A stretch of 64,000 bases of DNA from Parabacteroides goldsteinii DSM 19448 = WAL 12034 (GCF_000969835.1 NZ_KQ033912.1:2627373-2691372); one strand, 5' to 3'; positions 35,175 through 45,194 are shown, counted from the stretch's first letter. Made by a program: numbers and translations. Notes: generated from the sequence alone by a model not told the origin.

Positions 35175-35258
35175 ATCGACAGTGTCGGCAATTTTGCTGA
35201 CACTGTCGAAAGCTTTGACGACGCTGTCGATAATTTTGCCGACACTGTCGGCAACAAC
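35175..35258. repeat. Four tandem 21-bp repeats
   Basis: Units start at 35175, 35196, 35217 and 35238, each centred on GAC(A/G)(C/G)(T)GTC. The outer units are also inverted relative to each other (CGACAGTGTCGGCAA and TTGCCGACACTGTCG). On the minus strand one frame reads as heptads such as IIDSVVKAFDSVSK, but it has no ATG start. The gap 34933-35313 holds no gene I can support. Confidence 0.65.
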
Positions 35259-35313
35259 TTTTCCCGGCAACCAGACAAGAGTATGTCAGGTGTTCTATGC
35301 TTATGATGACCAG

Positions 35314-36681
35314 TCAATCATCCGCAATGAACGCGGTGCCGGGGAGAGGTACGCCGAATTGTTTCAAGTCTACGTTGACCAATGCCATTTGTTCCGGTAA
35401 CATGTTCAGGGGAGACGATGAAATTTGCTGCCATGTGTATCTTTTTCCTGTATAGGCCGATTCCCGTGCCATGACGGCGGTTAAGGCAGATGTGGCAGCC
35501 GTTTCGGCTATATTCAGCACTGTCCCTTTCCGGATATGATCGACCAGCATGATGTGTTCAAGGGTATACATGTCGTGTACTTTGAATTTCGACTTGGCAG
35601 CTTCCGGATCGTATTGCCAGATTGTTTCCCCGTTCCTGTTACGGATGGAAAAGTCACTGCTATGCCACGAGCCTTTTTCCCCCTGAATGACAATCCCGGC
35701 ACCATTGTCACAACCGTCTATCCTTCGGACCATTCCTTCCAGCATTACTCCGTTTTCATATTCGAAGTGCATGCTGAAATTGTCGTATACATTACCTATA
35801 TTCTTACGAATCCTGGAACCATAGGCAATGACATTAACCGGTTTGAGTTGCGTGAACCAGTTGAAAACATCTATCCAGTGGATCAGCATGTTACTGATCT
35901 GGTCGCCGTTCACCCAGTTCCAGTTGAAATGTCCGCGGATCATATATTCCATATCGCTCCATTCCGGACGACGAACGATATATTGGTCACGTCCTGTATG
36001 ATAATAGGCATATCCCGATATAATAGAACCGATAAGTCCTTCCTGTACCTTGCGGTAAGAGGTGACAAACGGCCGGTCGAAGTGATATTGCGTACCGGGC
36101 AGGACGTTGATACCTGTATTCACCGCTTGTCTTGCCGCAGCTACGAACGTACGGTAACCTGCCGGATCGATGGCTGCCGGTTTTTCAACGAATACATGTT
36201 TTCCCTTTTCAATCGCATATTTCATGTGCTCGGGATGAAAGCAGTTGGGAGATGCGATCAGCACAAGGTCGATCGGTAGTTCACAAACTTTTCGATAGGC
36301 GTCGAAACCGGTAAAGCACATTTCGTCCGGGATATGGACGTTTTTCCCGTCCTTCAGCCGTTGTTTCCCGGCTTCCAGTTTGTCCGGGAAGAGATCGGCC
36401 AGTGCAACGATAGACAGGTCGTTTCCTGCATCGAGAAAGTTGAAAGCTGCTCCTATGCCTCTTCCGCCGCATCCGATCAAAGCTGCCTTGATTGGTTTCC
36501 CGTCGATCGCTTTGTCCGGTAGTTCGGGTATATAGAGTTCTTCGACAGGGTGTAACGGCACCTGCTTCCCCTTTTCTGAGCAAGAGGTAAATAGCAGACC
36601 GGAACCGAGCGTACTACTTAAACCGATAGTGGCTACGCCGGATAAAAAGTTGCGTCTGGTCAGTTTCTCTTCTGGTTCCAT
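35314..36681 (-). CDS. Exported Gfo/Idh/MocA oxidoreductase (Tat signal)
   Basis: 455 residues. A twin-arginine signal (KLTRRNFLSGVATIGLSST) and lipobox-like TSCS precede a Rossmann domain (AALIGCGGRGIGAAFNFLDAG) and the Gfo/Idh core (GKHVFVEKPAAIDP). The family binds NAD(P) tightly and oxidises sugar carbons, sometimes enabling glycoside cleavage. It is the last gene of the amino-sugar operon, 10 bp after the GH20 gene. The known GH109 signature HGVGP is not evident, so a GH109 call is not supported. Confidence 0.88.
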   Translation of the reverse strand: MEPEEKLTRRNFLSGVATIGLSSTLGSGLLFTSCSEKGKQVPLHPVEELYIPELPDKAIDGKPIKAALIGCGGRGIGAAFNFLDAGNDLSIVALADLFPDKLEAGKQRLKDGKNVHIPDEMCFTGFDAYRKVCELPIDLVLIASPNCFHPEHMKYAIEKGKHVFVEKPAAIDPAGYRTFVAAARQAVNTGINVLPGTQYHFDRPFVTSYRKVQEGLIGSIISGYAYYHTGRDQYIVRRPEWSDMEYMIRGHFNWNWVNGDQISNMLIHWIDVFNWFTQLKPVNVIAYGSRIRKNIGNVYDNFSMHFEYENGVMLEGMVRRIDGCDNGAGIVIQGEKGSWHSSDFSIRNRNGETIWQYDPEAAKSKFKVHDMYTLEHIMLVDHIRKGTVLNIAETAATSALTAVMARESAYTGKRYTWQQISSSPLNMLPEQMALVNVDLKQFGVPLPGTAFIADD

Positions 36682-36691
36682 AAGAAAGGAT

Positions 36692-38272
36692 TTAATGGGT
36701 CATTTTAATCAGCGTCTCGTACATCGTGTTCAGTTTATTGTTGCGTGTACGGTTTATCTCGGCAATTTCTTCATCATGGAGAAAGCCTTTGTTCAGGGTA
36801 AGGAAACGTTTATCCAGTTTTCGGGCCTCGATGATAAGAGGTTCGAGCTCTTTGATAAATGTTTCCGCCTGGTTCCGTTCAAACCGACTGGATTCGTATC
36901 TGTTTTCTATCTCTTTGAATGTCAGGTATTGTACGCGCAGGTCGAACATTAAGCGCAGATGTTCAAACTCTGGTATGTTATTCTTCGGTTTTAGGGAAGC
37001 CAGTTGTTTTTGTAGGGCGATGGTTTCTGCTTTTACCTCTTTCACGGATGTACCTTTCGGGTCTTTTCCTCTGACGATCGTTTCCTGCGGACTTTTTAAT
37101 ATCTGCCACATTCGTTTACTTTCTTCCGGAGTGAAGCCAAAACGTTCCTGTCCATATTTCACGACGAAGGCTTGCGGGTCGATCGGTTCTTCATTTTTGA
37201 GGGACTCTCCATAGGCGGCAACTAATATGCGGAAGCCCGAAAGCGGATATACATATCTGACAGGAAACATCCCGATGACTTCCCAATTGGTGTCGTAGCT
37301 GAATCCGTAAGTGCCCGATGTGGACCAGGATGTCATAACCACTCCCTGATAATCAGCTTTACGGGCGTAAGGAATGAATGTCTTTTGGTTATTGAAATGC
37401 TTTTCCCACTGGGTCAGATAGATGTTGTCGGGATGGCTGCGTATGGAAGGTGCTCCCCAAAAGGTGACTCCGGCATTGAACAGGTTATCCATATTTCCGA
37501 AATGATCGCGATCCCATCCATAATTCCAATCCACATAGATGATATCTTTGGGCAATTCATGCAATGCTTCCGGATATTTCAGGATAATATCCGCCCATAA
37601 GACGGGTTGTTTACCCATCGATTCAACGATCTCGCACATGGCTTTCACGTAATCGACGAATAATTTCGATTTACCTTCTTTCCTGACTTTCTCTGCACAG
37701 GCTTTACAACTGCCCAGTAGATAAGTTTCATCTCCTCCGATATGGAAATAACGGGAGGGATGCAACTCTGCCATTTCTTTGAAGACTTCTGTGAATACTT
37801 CTTTGCATTCGTCTATCTTCATGGGACAAACCTGGGAAACTTCTTTCCTGTCCTCTTTCAAATGAGCATACCGGTCGTGGCGGAGAATGTATTCGGCATG
37901 TCCGAAGCAATTCTGCAGGGGAATGACATCAATGCCGAGCGTTGAACAATAAGAGACGAATGACCGGACCTCTTCGCGGGAATAGGCATATTTGTTGGAG
38001 ATGGTGGCATGCTTATCATAAGGATAAGAACCTTCCCATTCCATAATGATCGTATTGATTCCGAATTCAGCCAGTTCCTTCGCGAAGTTCTTGAGGGCGG
38101 GCATTGTCATTACCTCGCAACGGAGGTCAATGTGAAATCCTTTGATGGCAAAATCATGTTTATTCATCGCCAAAGGCGATGAATAAACAGACGGACATAG
38201 CAGGAAGAATGCCAGGAAGAGTATACCTATGGTCTTCAAGCTGCGTATAGACTTAATGAATGTATTTTTCAT
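36692..38272 (-). CDS. GH20-family beta-N-acetylhexosaminidase-like enzyme
   Basis: 526 residues with a signal peptide (IGILFLAFFLLCPSVYS). The TIM barrel starts at GFHIDLRCEVM and carries the GH20 catalytic pair D181-E182 in YFHIGGDETYL. GH20 enzymes release terminal GlcNAc or GalNAc by substrate-assisted catalysis. The usual N-terminal GH20b domain is missing and the C-terminal 120 residues are helical. Likely periplasmic, acting on oligosaccharides brought in by the SusC/SusD pair just upstream. A perfect 14-bp hairpin lies in its coding sequence near codon 30. Confidence 0.85.
   Translation of the reverse strand: MKNTFIKSIRSLKTIGILFLAFFLLCPSVYSSPLAMNKHDFAIKGFHIDLRCEVMTMPALKNFAKELAEFGINTIIMEWEGSYPYDKHATISNKYAYSREEVRSFVSYCSTLGIDVIPLQNCFGHAEYILRHDRYAHLKEDRKEVSQVCPMKIDECKEVFTEVFKEMAELHPSRYFHIGGDETYLLGSCKACAEKVRKEGKSKLFVDYVKAMCEIVESMGKQPVLWADIILKYPEALHELPKDIIYVDWNYGWDRDHFGNMDNLFNAGVTFWGAPSIRSHPDNIYLTQWEKHFNNQKTFIPYARKADYQGVVMTSWSTSGTYGFSYDTNWEVIGMFPVRYVYPLSGFRILVAAYGESLKNEEPIDPQAFVVKYGQERFGFTPEESKRMWQILKSPQETIVRGKDPKGTSVKEVKAETIALQKQLASLKPKNNIPEFEHLRLMFDLRVQYLTFKEIENRYESSRFERNQAETFIKELEPLIIEARKLDKRFLTLNKGFLHDEEIAEINRTRNNKLNTMYETLIKMTH
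38158..38188. promoter_or_regulatory. Intragenic 14-bp hairpin at the 5' end of the GH20 gene
   Basis: GTTTATTCATCGCC (38158-38171) and GGCGATGAATAAAC (38175-38188) are perfect complements with a 3-base loop, immediately after the signal-peptide codons. It could affect translation or mRNA decay, or bind a regulator; no direct evidence for any of these. Confidence 0.35.
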
Positions 38273-38299
38273 ATTTATATTTATTTGTTAGTCATGTGT

Positions 38300-40150
38300 T
38301 TACATGGTAGATAAACCGGATTCGGGAACTTCTGCCAATGGAGTTATGTTTAGTTCGGCACCTGTATATCCGGGATTTTGGTTGATACGTCCGGATGAGT
38401 TTCCGTCGATATCATTCTGTGGTACCGGCCACCAGATATGATAAGGGCTCATTTTAAATTCAGCGCCATTCAGTGCCTTCACTCCTTTATTGTAGAAATT
38501 ACCTCTGTCCATGATCCGGTCGTAAAAATAGTTATTTTGTGACAATGTAGACATACTATAGCTCCGACCTTTGTAATCTGATTTGCCGGTTCTTGCATAC
38601 AACAGTGCAATACGGGTCAGTTCTATTTTCCTGTTTTCCTCATATAAAAGTTCACGTGTGCGTTCGTCCAGTAAGGTTTCCATATTTACTTCTCCCGGAC
38701 TTAGCGGTGCTGCACCGGCACGGGCACGAACGATATTGATGTCACGCGCTGCTGAAGCCGGATCGTCTTTCCAGAGGTAGGCTTCGGCACGTAATAGATA
38801 AGTCTCTGCCAGGCGCATGATATACATGTCCGAATAGCCACCGTTGTACTGGGCTGCTGTGGCGGCATCGGGATCCTCGATGTAGAGTTTGTAATGTGCC
38901 CATTCTCCCCAGTTCCTCAAGGTGTCGATACATAATAATTGTCCGTCGTCGCTCCACAAGCGTATTGGCTGATGGTAGTACGGTGTACCTTTCAGGTCCG
39001 GATTGTTATAGACAAGATCTGTCATTTTCATCCAGTTTCCGGGGGTATGCCGCAGGTCGTTGCTGTCGTCCCAGACGGCATTGGAGCTGTACCATGTCAG
39101 GCGGCAACGTCCGATACCTCGTCCGTAAATACCATTATAATCCAGTTCCGGCTCTTTCAGGCGTTTGTCGGACATACCCGGTTTGCCGTCGGGAGTTTGG
39201 ATACGATTGGTCGTGTTGGCCCAGAACGGGAGAAAGTTACGCATAGCCAGTGTCTTTTGGGATGATTTTGCTGTCTGGTATTCATACCGGTCCAGTGTTG
39301 CCAGTAGGACTTCTTTGTTCTCTGTGCTGTTTTTATTCAGCGGACGGTGCAGATCCCAAAGTACATTTTTGGTGTTGTCGGTAACGTCAACGCCGAAACG
39401 ATTAGTCATTAAACTGTAACGTCCTCCGTCGATAACGGCATTGGTTGCTTTTATGGCTTCATCAAAATCTCCCAGGGTCAGGCAGATTTTGGCTAGCAGA
39501 TGATAGCAGGCTCCTTTGGAGATGCGTCCTCTGCTATTATCTTCCGCAACCCATTGAACTGCAAATTCCATATCCGATTTGATCTTCTTCAGGATACCAT
39601 CGCGCTCCACCGAACATAAGTTGGTAACGGGAGTTTCCACCTCCGTGAAGACGGCGGGAATATCATTGAATAACATACAAAGCCGGTAGTAGCGGAAGGC
39701 TCTGTGCCATAATGCCATACCCAGGATATTGTTTCGTTCGCTTTCGGATTCGTATGTCGCATCGTCTATTCGGGTTATTACAGTATTGGCGTAACGTATG
39801 CCGAGATAATCGTTGGTCCAGTACCAGTACATACGGTTTGTCTGGTCCCAGTTATTATTTGCTGTCGGCAGGATCTTTTCATTCAGGTTCTGGGCGGGAC
39901 CGGAGATATCAGTCGTTCCCAAAACGCATTGCTCTGAAAAGATCATAGCGGTCAGTATGGGAGAATGTTGTCCTACGAACTCTTCCCTAAGTAAACGGTC
40001 GCATGCCGTAACGGAACTCAACATTCCTTCTTTATCGATCAAGGTATTTCCCGGAGAGTAGAAAGATAATGGATCCGGATCTAACCAGGATTCGCTACAA
40101 CCTGTTGCCAGAAGCATTGTTGTCAGAATAGCATATATTATTTTTTTCAT
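38300..40150 (-). CDS. SusD/RagB-family outer-membrane lipoprotein (amino-sugar operon)
   Basis: 616 residues with lipoprotein signal IYAILTTMLLATGCSES. SusD hallmarks include NILGMALWHRAFRYYRLCMLF, the TETYLLRAEAYL-type TPR (LAETYLLRAEAYLWKDDPA) and LLDERTRELLYEENRKIEL. It is the surface glycan-binding partner of the SusC protein encoded 27 bp upstream, in an operon with GH20 and nag genes, so its ligand is probably an N-acetylhexosamine-containing glycan. Confidence 0.94.
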   Translation of the reverse strand: MKKIIYAILTTMLLATGCSESWLDPDPLSFYSPGNTLIDKEGMLSSVTACDRLLREEFVGQHSPILTAMIFSEQCVLGTTDISGPAQNLNEKILPTANNNWDQTNRMYWYWTNDYLGIRYANTVITRIDDATYESESERNNILGMALWHRAFRYYRLCMLFNDIPAVFTEVETPVTNLCSVERDGILKKIKSDMEFAVQWVAEDNSRGRISKGACYHLLAKICLTLGDFDEAIKATNAVIDGGRYSLMTNRFGVDVTDNTKNVLWDLHRPLNKNSTENKEVLLATLDRYEYQTAKSSQKTLAMRNFLPFWANTTNRIQTPDGKPGMSDKRLKEPELDYNGIYGRGIGRCRLTWYSSNAVWDDSNDLRHTPGNWMKMTDLVYNNPDLKGTPYYHQPIRLWSDDGQLLCIDTLRNWGEWAHYKLYIEDPDAATAAQYNGGYSDMYIMRLAETYLLRAEAYLWKDDPASAARDINIVRARAGAAPLSPGEVNMETLLDERTRELLYEENRKIELTRIALLYARTGKSDYKGRSYSMSTLSQNNYFYDRIMDRGNFYNKGVKALNGAEFKMSPYHIWWPVPQNDIDGNSSGRINQNPGYTGAELNITPLAEVPESGLSTM

Positions 40151-40177
40151 GACTGAATAGTATTATTTAGTTAGACA

Positions 40178-43100
40178 TTAGAATGTTACATTGACACCCA
40201 GTGTATAGGTGCGATTGGTACTGCTTACGGTATTGGGGCTGTCGGCGTTGTATGCTTCCGGGTCATAATATTCCCAGTCCGGAGCCCAGCAACCTACATT
40301 CTTGATCGTTCCGTAGATGTTCATTCCCTCTATTTTGAATTTGTTCAGGAATGATTTAGGTACGGTATAGCCTATGGATATATTATCCAGACGGATGAAT
40401 GACAGGGAACGATAGAAGTTCGCTCCGATATTCTTGTCATCCGAATATAAGCGGGCATACTCGTTGGTCGGATTTTCCGCAGTCCAGTAAGGGATCTTGA
40501 AATAGTTGGTCTTTGTCAATGTACCGGCTTCGAAATGCTTTGCACGCTGGTAAGGCGCTTTATGTCCCCAATAAGAATAAAGCATAAAGGACAGGTTCCA
40601 GTTTTTAAACAAGGTGAATTCGTTGCGAAGGGTCCAGCGGAAACGCGGTGTTTTGTATCCGATAAACTCCTTATCGTTGTTATCATAGATTTTATTGCCG
40701 TCCACATCCTTGATCTTCATATCTCCTGGGCGAAGACCATATTCAGCAGCCTGTTCGGCTTCATTTTCCTGCCATACACCGATAACGTTGTATGTCCAGA
40801 TGGAACTGATATCCTTTCCGATGAACCATTCGTTCTTGATATCGTCCATCTCTTTCCGTCCGATGACATTTCCGTTGTCGTCCAGTACATTTTCATAATC
40901 GCCGTATAGATGGTTTACTTTGTTACGGTTTAAAGAGAAATTAAATGTGGTATTCCACTGGAAGTTCTTTGCATCGATATTCAAAGTCCTTAGGGAAAGT
41001 TCAAAACCTGTATTCTGAACTTCGCCCAGGTTGGCCATAACTTCACCGAAACCGATTGTTTCCGTGAGGCTGCGGTTGATCAACAGGTCGGAAGTAACCA
41101 TTTTGTACACGTCGATATTACCGGAAATGCGGCTGTCGAGGAATCCGAAATCAAGACCGAAGTTAAAGGAACTGGTTGTTTCCCATTTCAGGTCTTTGTT
41201 TGCCATTGTGCTTACGTATACGGAGTTGGACAGGTCTATATTACCATTCAGGGTCTGATAAATGTACTGGTCCGTTTTCATTTCAGCTAAAGCTGCGTAC
41301 ATACCGATATCCCTGTTTCCGTTTTGTCCCCAGGATACACGCAGTTTACCGAAGTCCATTGCGGGGAATTTGAAGAACGGTTCTTCTGAAAATACCCATC
41401 CGAGAGCAACAGAAGGAAAAGTCGCATGCGGATTGGATACGCCGAATGCCGAATAACCGTCCCGTCTGACGGATGCTGTAAGCATATATTTTTTGTCGAA
41501 CGAGTAGAACAAGCGTCCCATCAGGGCATCGCCGGTATTTCTGGTGTCGTTGCTGGAGATTGCCGGTACCGTACCTGCCTGCATTCTGTGATAACCCAGT
41601 ATGTCGCTGGGGGCAAATTGCTGAGTAGTCTGTATTTCCTGCCAGGATTGGTTTTCTTCAGCATTCTGTAACAAGGTCACTTCTACCTGGTGTTTTTGGG
41701 CAAATGTATGTTCCCAACGGATCAGGTTATCCACCTGCCAGTTGTAGGACATTTCACTTCTTCGCTGCGCATCTCCGCCGAATGATTTCCATACAGGATG
41801 TTGTGAAGAGCGGTGGTTCCTGTAGTTGTACAGTAACAGGCGGGGAGAGAAATTTACCTGATAAGAAATACCGAACGGCAGTTTTATTTTGGCATACATG
41901 CTTCCGGTGAAGGAATTGCGTATCGCCGAACGGTCTATGAATGAATCGTTATAAGCCGAGTTAATGGAACTGGCATTGTCTATACCTGTCGGATACAGCA
42001 TCGGGTTACCGTCCAGATCTGTCGGAGTGGAATAGGGAGTATTTGCCCATATCTGGTTCACACTGCGTGGGATAGCTCCCTGGTCACGATAAGAATATTG
42101 TACATTGACACCGGCTGACAGCCAAGAGGTTACATCGAAGTCCAGTTTCAGCCGGCTTCTATAAGATTTGTATTTATCACCGATAACAATACCTTCATTG
42201 TTCAGGTAACCCAATGACCAGTAATAACTGACTTTATCTTTCTTTCCTGAAATGTTGACATTATAATCTTGTCGGAATGCTTTCTGATATGTTTCATCAT
42301 ACCAGTCGAATGTTCTTCCGGCAAAATAGTTATCAAGCTCCGGTTCGAACAGTCCCAGGCGGACGAGCCAGTCATAGGTGTAGTTGCCGGTAGTGGGACG
42401 ATAGGAGATCCAGTCTTCCAGGGTTACACCTGCCGGAAGGTTGTTGGGGTCTGAAAATTCTCCCGGTTTATGATCTTCGAAGATACTTTCCTGCACATCT
42501 TCGCGCCATGCAAGGTATTCCTGTGGGTTGTAAACATCCATCTTCTTCGCCAGGGTGGAGATGCCGACGCTGGCATTGAATTGGACGGTAGGTTTTTCAG
42601 CCGATCCTTTTTTCGTTGTGATCAGCACGACTCCGGCTGCAGATTTGGCACCATAAACGGCTGCCGAGCTGGCATCTTTCAATACGTCGATCTGGGCGAT
42701 ATCGTTCGGATTGATTTCATCGAGGCTTCCGTAGTAAATAATACCGTCTACCACCAATAAGGGTTCGTTGCTGGCTTTGATCGAACGTTTTCCGCGAATC
42801 TCCATGCTACCGCCGCCTTTCGCTGAGTTATCGAGTCCGATATTCAAGCCGGCAACGTTTGCCCTAAGGATATCCTGAACGGTAGCGGGACGTTCTTTTT
42901 CCAGTGAAGTCGCTTTTACCTGGGTCACGGCACCTGTCAGGTCTCTTTTCTTTTGTACACCGTATCCAACCACGACAACCTCTTCCAGATTCAGGATCTC
43001 TTCTGCCAGGCTGATGTTGAGTGTCTTTTGCCTTTTTACAGGGACTTCTTTCGTTACGTACCCGATAAAGGAGAATGCCAATACTGCATTTTCATTTGTA

Positions 43101-43348
43101 ACGGTTATGGTGTAATGACCGTTAACGTCCGTTATAACTCCGTTGGTAGTCCCTTTTTCCATTACATTTACACCGGGTATCACTTCTCCTTTGTTGTCGG
43201 TGACGATACCTGTGACTGCTTGTTTTTGTTGAGTGGCAGAAGGAATGTTATTTGTCTCTGCTGCAAAAACTGGTACTATGGTCATAAGCAGGAAGGCCAT
43301 AAGTAATAGATCGAATGCCAGTCTTTTTCCATTGTTGATTTTTTTCAT
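40178..43348 (-). CDS. SusC/RagA-family TonB-dependent transporter (amino-sugar operon)
   Basis: 1056 residues. Signal peptide (LAFDLLLMAFLLMTIVPVFA), carboxypeptidase-regulatory-like domain (AVTGIVTDNKGEVIPGVNVM), TonB-box/plug (EEVVVVGYGVQKKRDLTGAV, VQDILRANVAGLN) and a long barrel ending VNVTF. It imports oligosaccharide across the outer membrane with SusD. The gene lies in the middle of the co-directional nagA-to-Gfo/Idh operon, 31 bp after the upstream Gfo/Idh gene. Confidence 0.95.
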   Translation of the reverse strand: MKKINNGKRLAFDLLLMAFLLMTIVPVFAAETNNIPSATQQKQAVTGIVTDNKGEVIPGVNVMEKGTTNGVITDVNGHYTITVTNENAVLAFSFIGYVTKEVPVKRQKTLNISLAEEILNLEEVVVVGYGVQKKRDLTGAVTQVKATSLEKERPATVQDILRANVAGLNIGLDNSAKGGGSMEIRGKRSIKASNEPLLVVDGIIYYGSLDEINPNDIAQIDVLKDASSAAVYGAKSAAGVVLITTKKGSAEKPTVQFNASVGISTLAKKMDVYNPQEYLAWREDVQESIFEDHKPGEFSDPNNLPAGVTLEDWISYRPTTGNYTYDWLVRLGLFEPELDNYFAGRTFDWYDETYQKAFRQDYNVNISGKKDKVSYYWSLGYLNNEGIVIGDKYKSYRSRLKLDFDVTSWLSAGVNVQYSYRDQGAIPRSVNQIWANTPYSTPTDLDGNPMLYPTGIDNASSINSAYNDSFIDRSAIRNSFTGSMYAKIKLPFGISYQVNFSPRLLLYNYRNHRSSQHPVWKSFGGDAQRRSEMSYNWQVDNLIRWEHTFAQKHQVEVTLLQNAEENQSWQEIQTTQQFAPSDILGYHRMQAGTVPAISSNDTRNTGDALMGRLFYSFDKKYMLTASVRRDGYSAFGVSNPHATFPSVALGWVFSEEPFFKFPAMDFGKLRVSWGQNGNRDIGMYAALAEMKTDQYIYQTLNGNIDLSNSVYVSTMANKDLKWETTSSFNFGLDFGFLDSRISGNIDVYKMVTSDLLINRSLTETIGFGEVMANLGEVQNTGFELSLRTLNIDAKNFQWNTTFNFSLNRNKVNHLYGDYENVLDDNGNVIGRKEMDDIKNEWFIGKDISSIWTYNVIGVWQENEAEQAAEYGLRPGDMKIKDVDGNKIYDNNDKEFIGYKTPRFRWTLRNEFTLFKNWNLSFMLYSYWGHKAPYQRAKHFEAGTLTKTNYFKIPYWTAENPTNEYARLYSDDKNIGANFYRSLSFIRLDNISIGYTVPKSFLNKFKIEGMNIYGTIKNVGCWAPDWEYYDPEAYNADSPNTVSSTNRTYTLGVNVTF

Positions 43349-43378
43349 ACCATCGTACTTTTAAGATTAATAAACTTC

Positions 43379-44374
43379 CTAATTTTTCACCAGGGATAAT
43401 GCTTTATTATAAATATCTTTTGTATTTACCGGTTTGCCGCCTTGCCGTATACTTTCATTGGCTGTTTCCATGAATGTGTATATCTCTATCGTTTCTGACG
43501 GGCTGACGGGGGCTTTGCCTGTCCGGAAGAATGTGAGGATCGATTTTAATAGTCCTTCATACCCTTCGTATCCTCCGGCAGGAACAACTTTCTTTTCACA
43601 AATGACCGTACCGCCATAGGAATGAGAACTGTTCCTTAGTCCTCGAAAAGTCCCTATGCGACCATCTTCCCAAACACCTACAGCGACATCGGAACCTTCA
43701 TTGGAAGTACATGTGACGGATTGGCATCCTGCTCCCATCAGGGTGTATAATATTTCTACTCCATGGATCCCGTACCAAAAGAATCCCGCATGTGAAGGTT
43801 CGTTTGTACAGGGTGAATAGCAGTCTGCTCCGACAACCTTTCCTTCCGGGCCGTTTCCGTTTCTCAGTTCTGAATTTCGTGGAGAGAAACGTAGTGCCGA
43901 AGAGGAGAATATGGGCACTTGTTTTTCTTCCGCCAGTTTGTAGATTGCCAGAACATCGGAAAGACGGGCGGCTACAGGCTTGTCTATGAACAACGATTTA
44001 CCGCTTTTTATGACTTCTGTTGCCTGTTCGGGATGTAAGGTCCCGTCGTTTGTTTCCAGTAAGACACAGTCTACCTGTTTTAGTAGTTCTGCTATGGATG
44101 AGGTTATTTGTATTCCATGACTTTTAGCTGTCTCCGTATATTTAGGTATGCGGTTGTAGCTGGATTCGATCGTTTGCGATCCGTAGGGATAAGCGGCTAC
44201 TATCTTAAAACCGACGTAATCGGGTGCCTGGTTCTCTCCGTTGATCAACTTAATAAAAGCCTCGGAGTGGGAGGTGTCTAACCCGATAATGCCCAGCCTG
44301 ATAGTCTCCTGTGCCTGGAGTCCGAAAGCTGTGAGCAATTGGAAAACAAGTAGTAATAATACATTTCGTTTCAT
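43379..44374 (-). CDS. Exported Gfo/Idh-type oxidoreductase (Sec signal)
   Basis: 331 residues. Sec signal peptide (LLLLVFQLLTAFGLQAQ) then a Rossmann-type start RLGIIGLDTSHSEAF and the Gfo/Idh core GKSLFIDKPVAARLSD. The usual GxGxxG is modified to GLDTSHSE, so cofactor binding may be altered. Second of three exported Gfo/Idh proteins in this operon. Reaction unknown; oxidation of a sugar ring carbon is the family norm. Confidence 0.82.
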   Translation of the reverse strand: MKRNVLLLLVFQLLTAFGLQAQETIRLGIIGLDTSHSEAFIKLINGENQAPDYVGFKIVAAYPYGSQTIESSYNRIPKYTETAKSHGIQITSSIAELLKQVDCVLLETNDGTLHPEQATEVIKSGKSLFIDKPVAARLSDVLAIYKLAEEKQVPIFSSSALRFSPRNSELRNGNGPEGKVVGADCYSPCTNEPSHAGFFWYGIHGVEILYTLMGAGCQSVTCTSNEGSDVAVGVWEDGRIGTFRGLRNSSHSYGGTVICEKKVVPAGGYEGYEGLLKSILTFFRTGKAPVSPSETIEIYTFMETANESIRQGGKPVNTKDIYNKALSLVKN

Positions 44375-44385
44375 AGGATTATCTT

Positions 44386-45177
44386 TTAGGAGTTATTATT
44401 TATTATCCTGTATTTCTCAGGTAAAAGAGATGCGCTGTCCATATCCAGATATAGCCGGGCATTTTCTTTATTGCGTAGAATCGTAGATGGATATTTTTCA
44501 CTTACCGGAGCGTACAGTGTGTTGTAGATAGCCTGTGCCTTTGTTGTAGCCGGGACTATGCAAAAAGTATATGTAGCCGACATCAGGACAGGGATGGTGA
44601 GCGTGAATGCCTGATGAGGAACTTCGTTAAGTGATGGAAAACAGCCGTCGTGCACTTGTTGTAGCCTGCATTGAGGAGCAAGGTCGACCACTTTCATCCA
44701 GGCTTTGTCGTTGAAATCGGCTACATGGGGATCGTTGAAAGCGATATGTCCGTTCTCGCCTATTCCCATGCAGATAATATCGATTGTTCTTTCGGAAAGT
44801 AACCGGGTATAGCGCTCGCATTCCTGTTCGAAATGGTCTTTTGTCATTTGTATGTAGTAGACCTGTTTGAAGTCAACTTTTCTGAATATATGTTCTCCCA
44901 GGAAATTTCCGAATCCTTGCGGGGCATCCGGCTCTAAGCCGATATATTCATCCATATGAAAGGCATTGATCCGGTTCCATTCGATCGTGCTGTCGGCAAT
45001 AAGTTCTGCCAGGAAATCATTTTGGGAAGGAGCGGCTGCAAAGATCATATTGATTTCGTCTTTGTTTCGTAATAACTCACGGATCGTTTGTGCGACATCC
45101 GATGCAGCGTTCGTTCCCATAGATTGCCTGTCAGTGAATACCTGTACAGTAAGCTTGTTGTTTTTAAAGTGTATCAT
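44386..45177 (-). CDS. Glucosamine-6-phosphate deaminase-like protein (NagB family)
   Basis: 263 residues from the ATG at 45177, matching the NagB length. Signatures: MIFAAAPSQNDFL, FHMDEYIGL (catalytic Asp region) and CMGIGENGHIAFNDP. NagB converts GlcN6P to fructose 6-phosphate and ammonia in the cytoplasm. With nagA and an MFS permease in the same operon it completes an amino-sugar catabolic route. It is somewhat divergent from classical NagB, so a related sugar-phosphate isomerase/deaminase is possible. Confidence 0.85.
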   Translation of the reverse strand: MIHFKNNKLTVQVFTDRQSMGTNAASDVAQTIRELLRNKDEINMIFAAAPSQNDFLAELIADSTIEWNRINAFHMDEYIGLEPDAPQGFGNFLGEHIFRKVDFKQVYYIQMTKDHFEQECERYTRLLSERTIDIICMGIGENGHIAFNDPHVADFNDKAWMKVVDLAPQCRLQQVHDGCFPSLNEVPHQAFTLTIPVLMSATYTFCIVPATTKAQAIYNTLYAPVSEKYPSTILRNKENARLYLDMDSASLLPEKYRIINNNS

Positions 45178-45194
45178 TTTACTTTTGTTTTTAT

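Noticed and set aside
35048..35317. Open frame of 89 codons over the tandem repeat (minus strand)
   Set aside because: The heptad-like protein pattern is a by-product of the 21-bp DNA repeat and appears in several frames; no promoter or plausible start supports it, and it overlaps the end of the Gfo/Idh gene.
35314..36681. GH109 (alpha-N-acetylgalactosaminidase) call for the Tat-exported Gfo/Idh proteins
   Set aside because: The overall architecture fits, but the motifs I associate with GH109 were not seen in any of the three, so only the superfamily is given.
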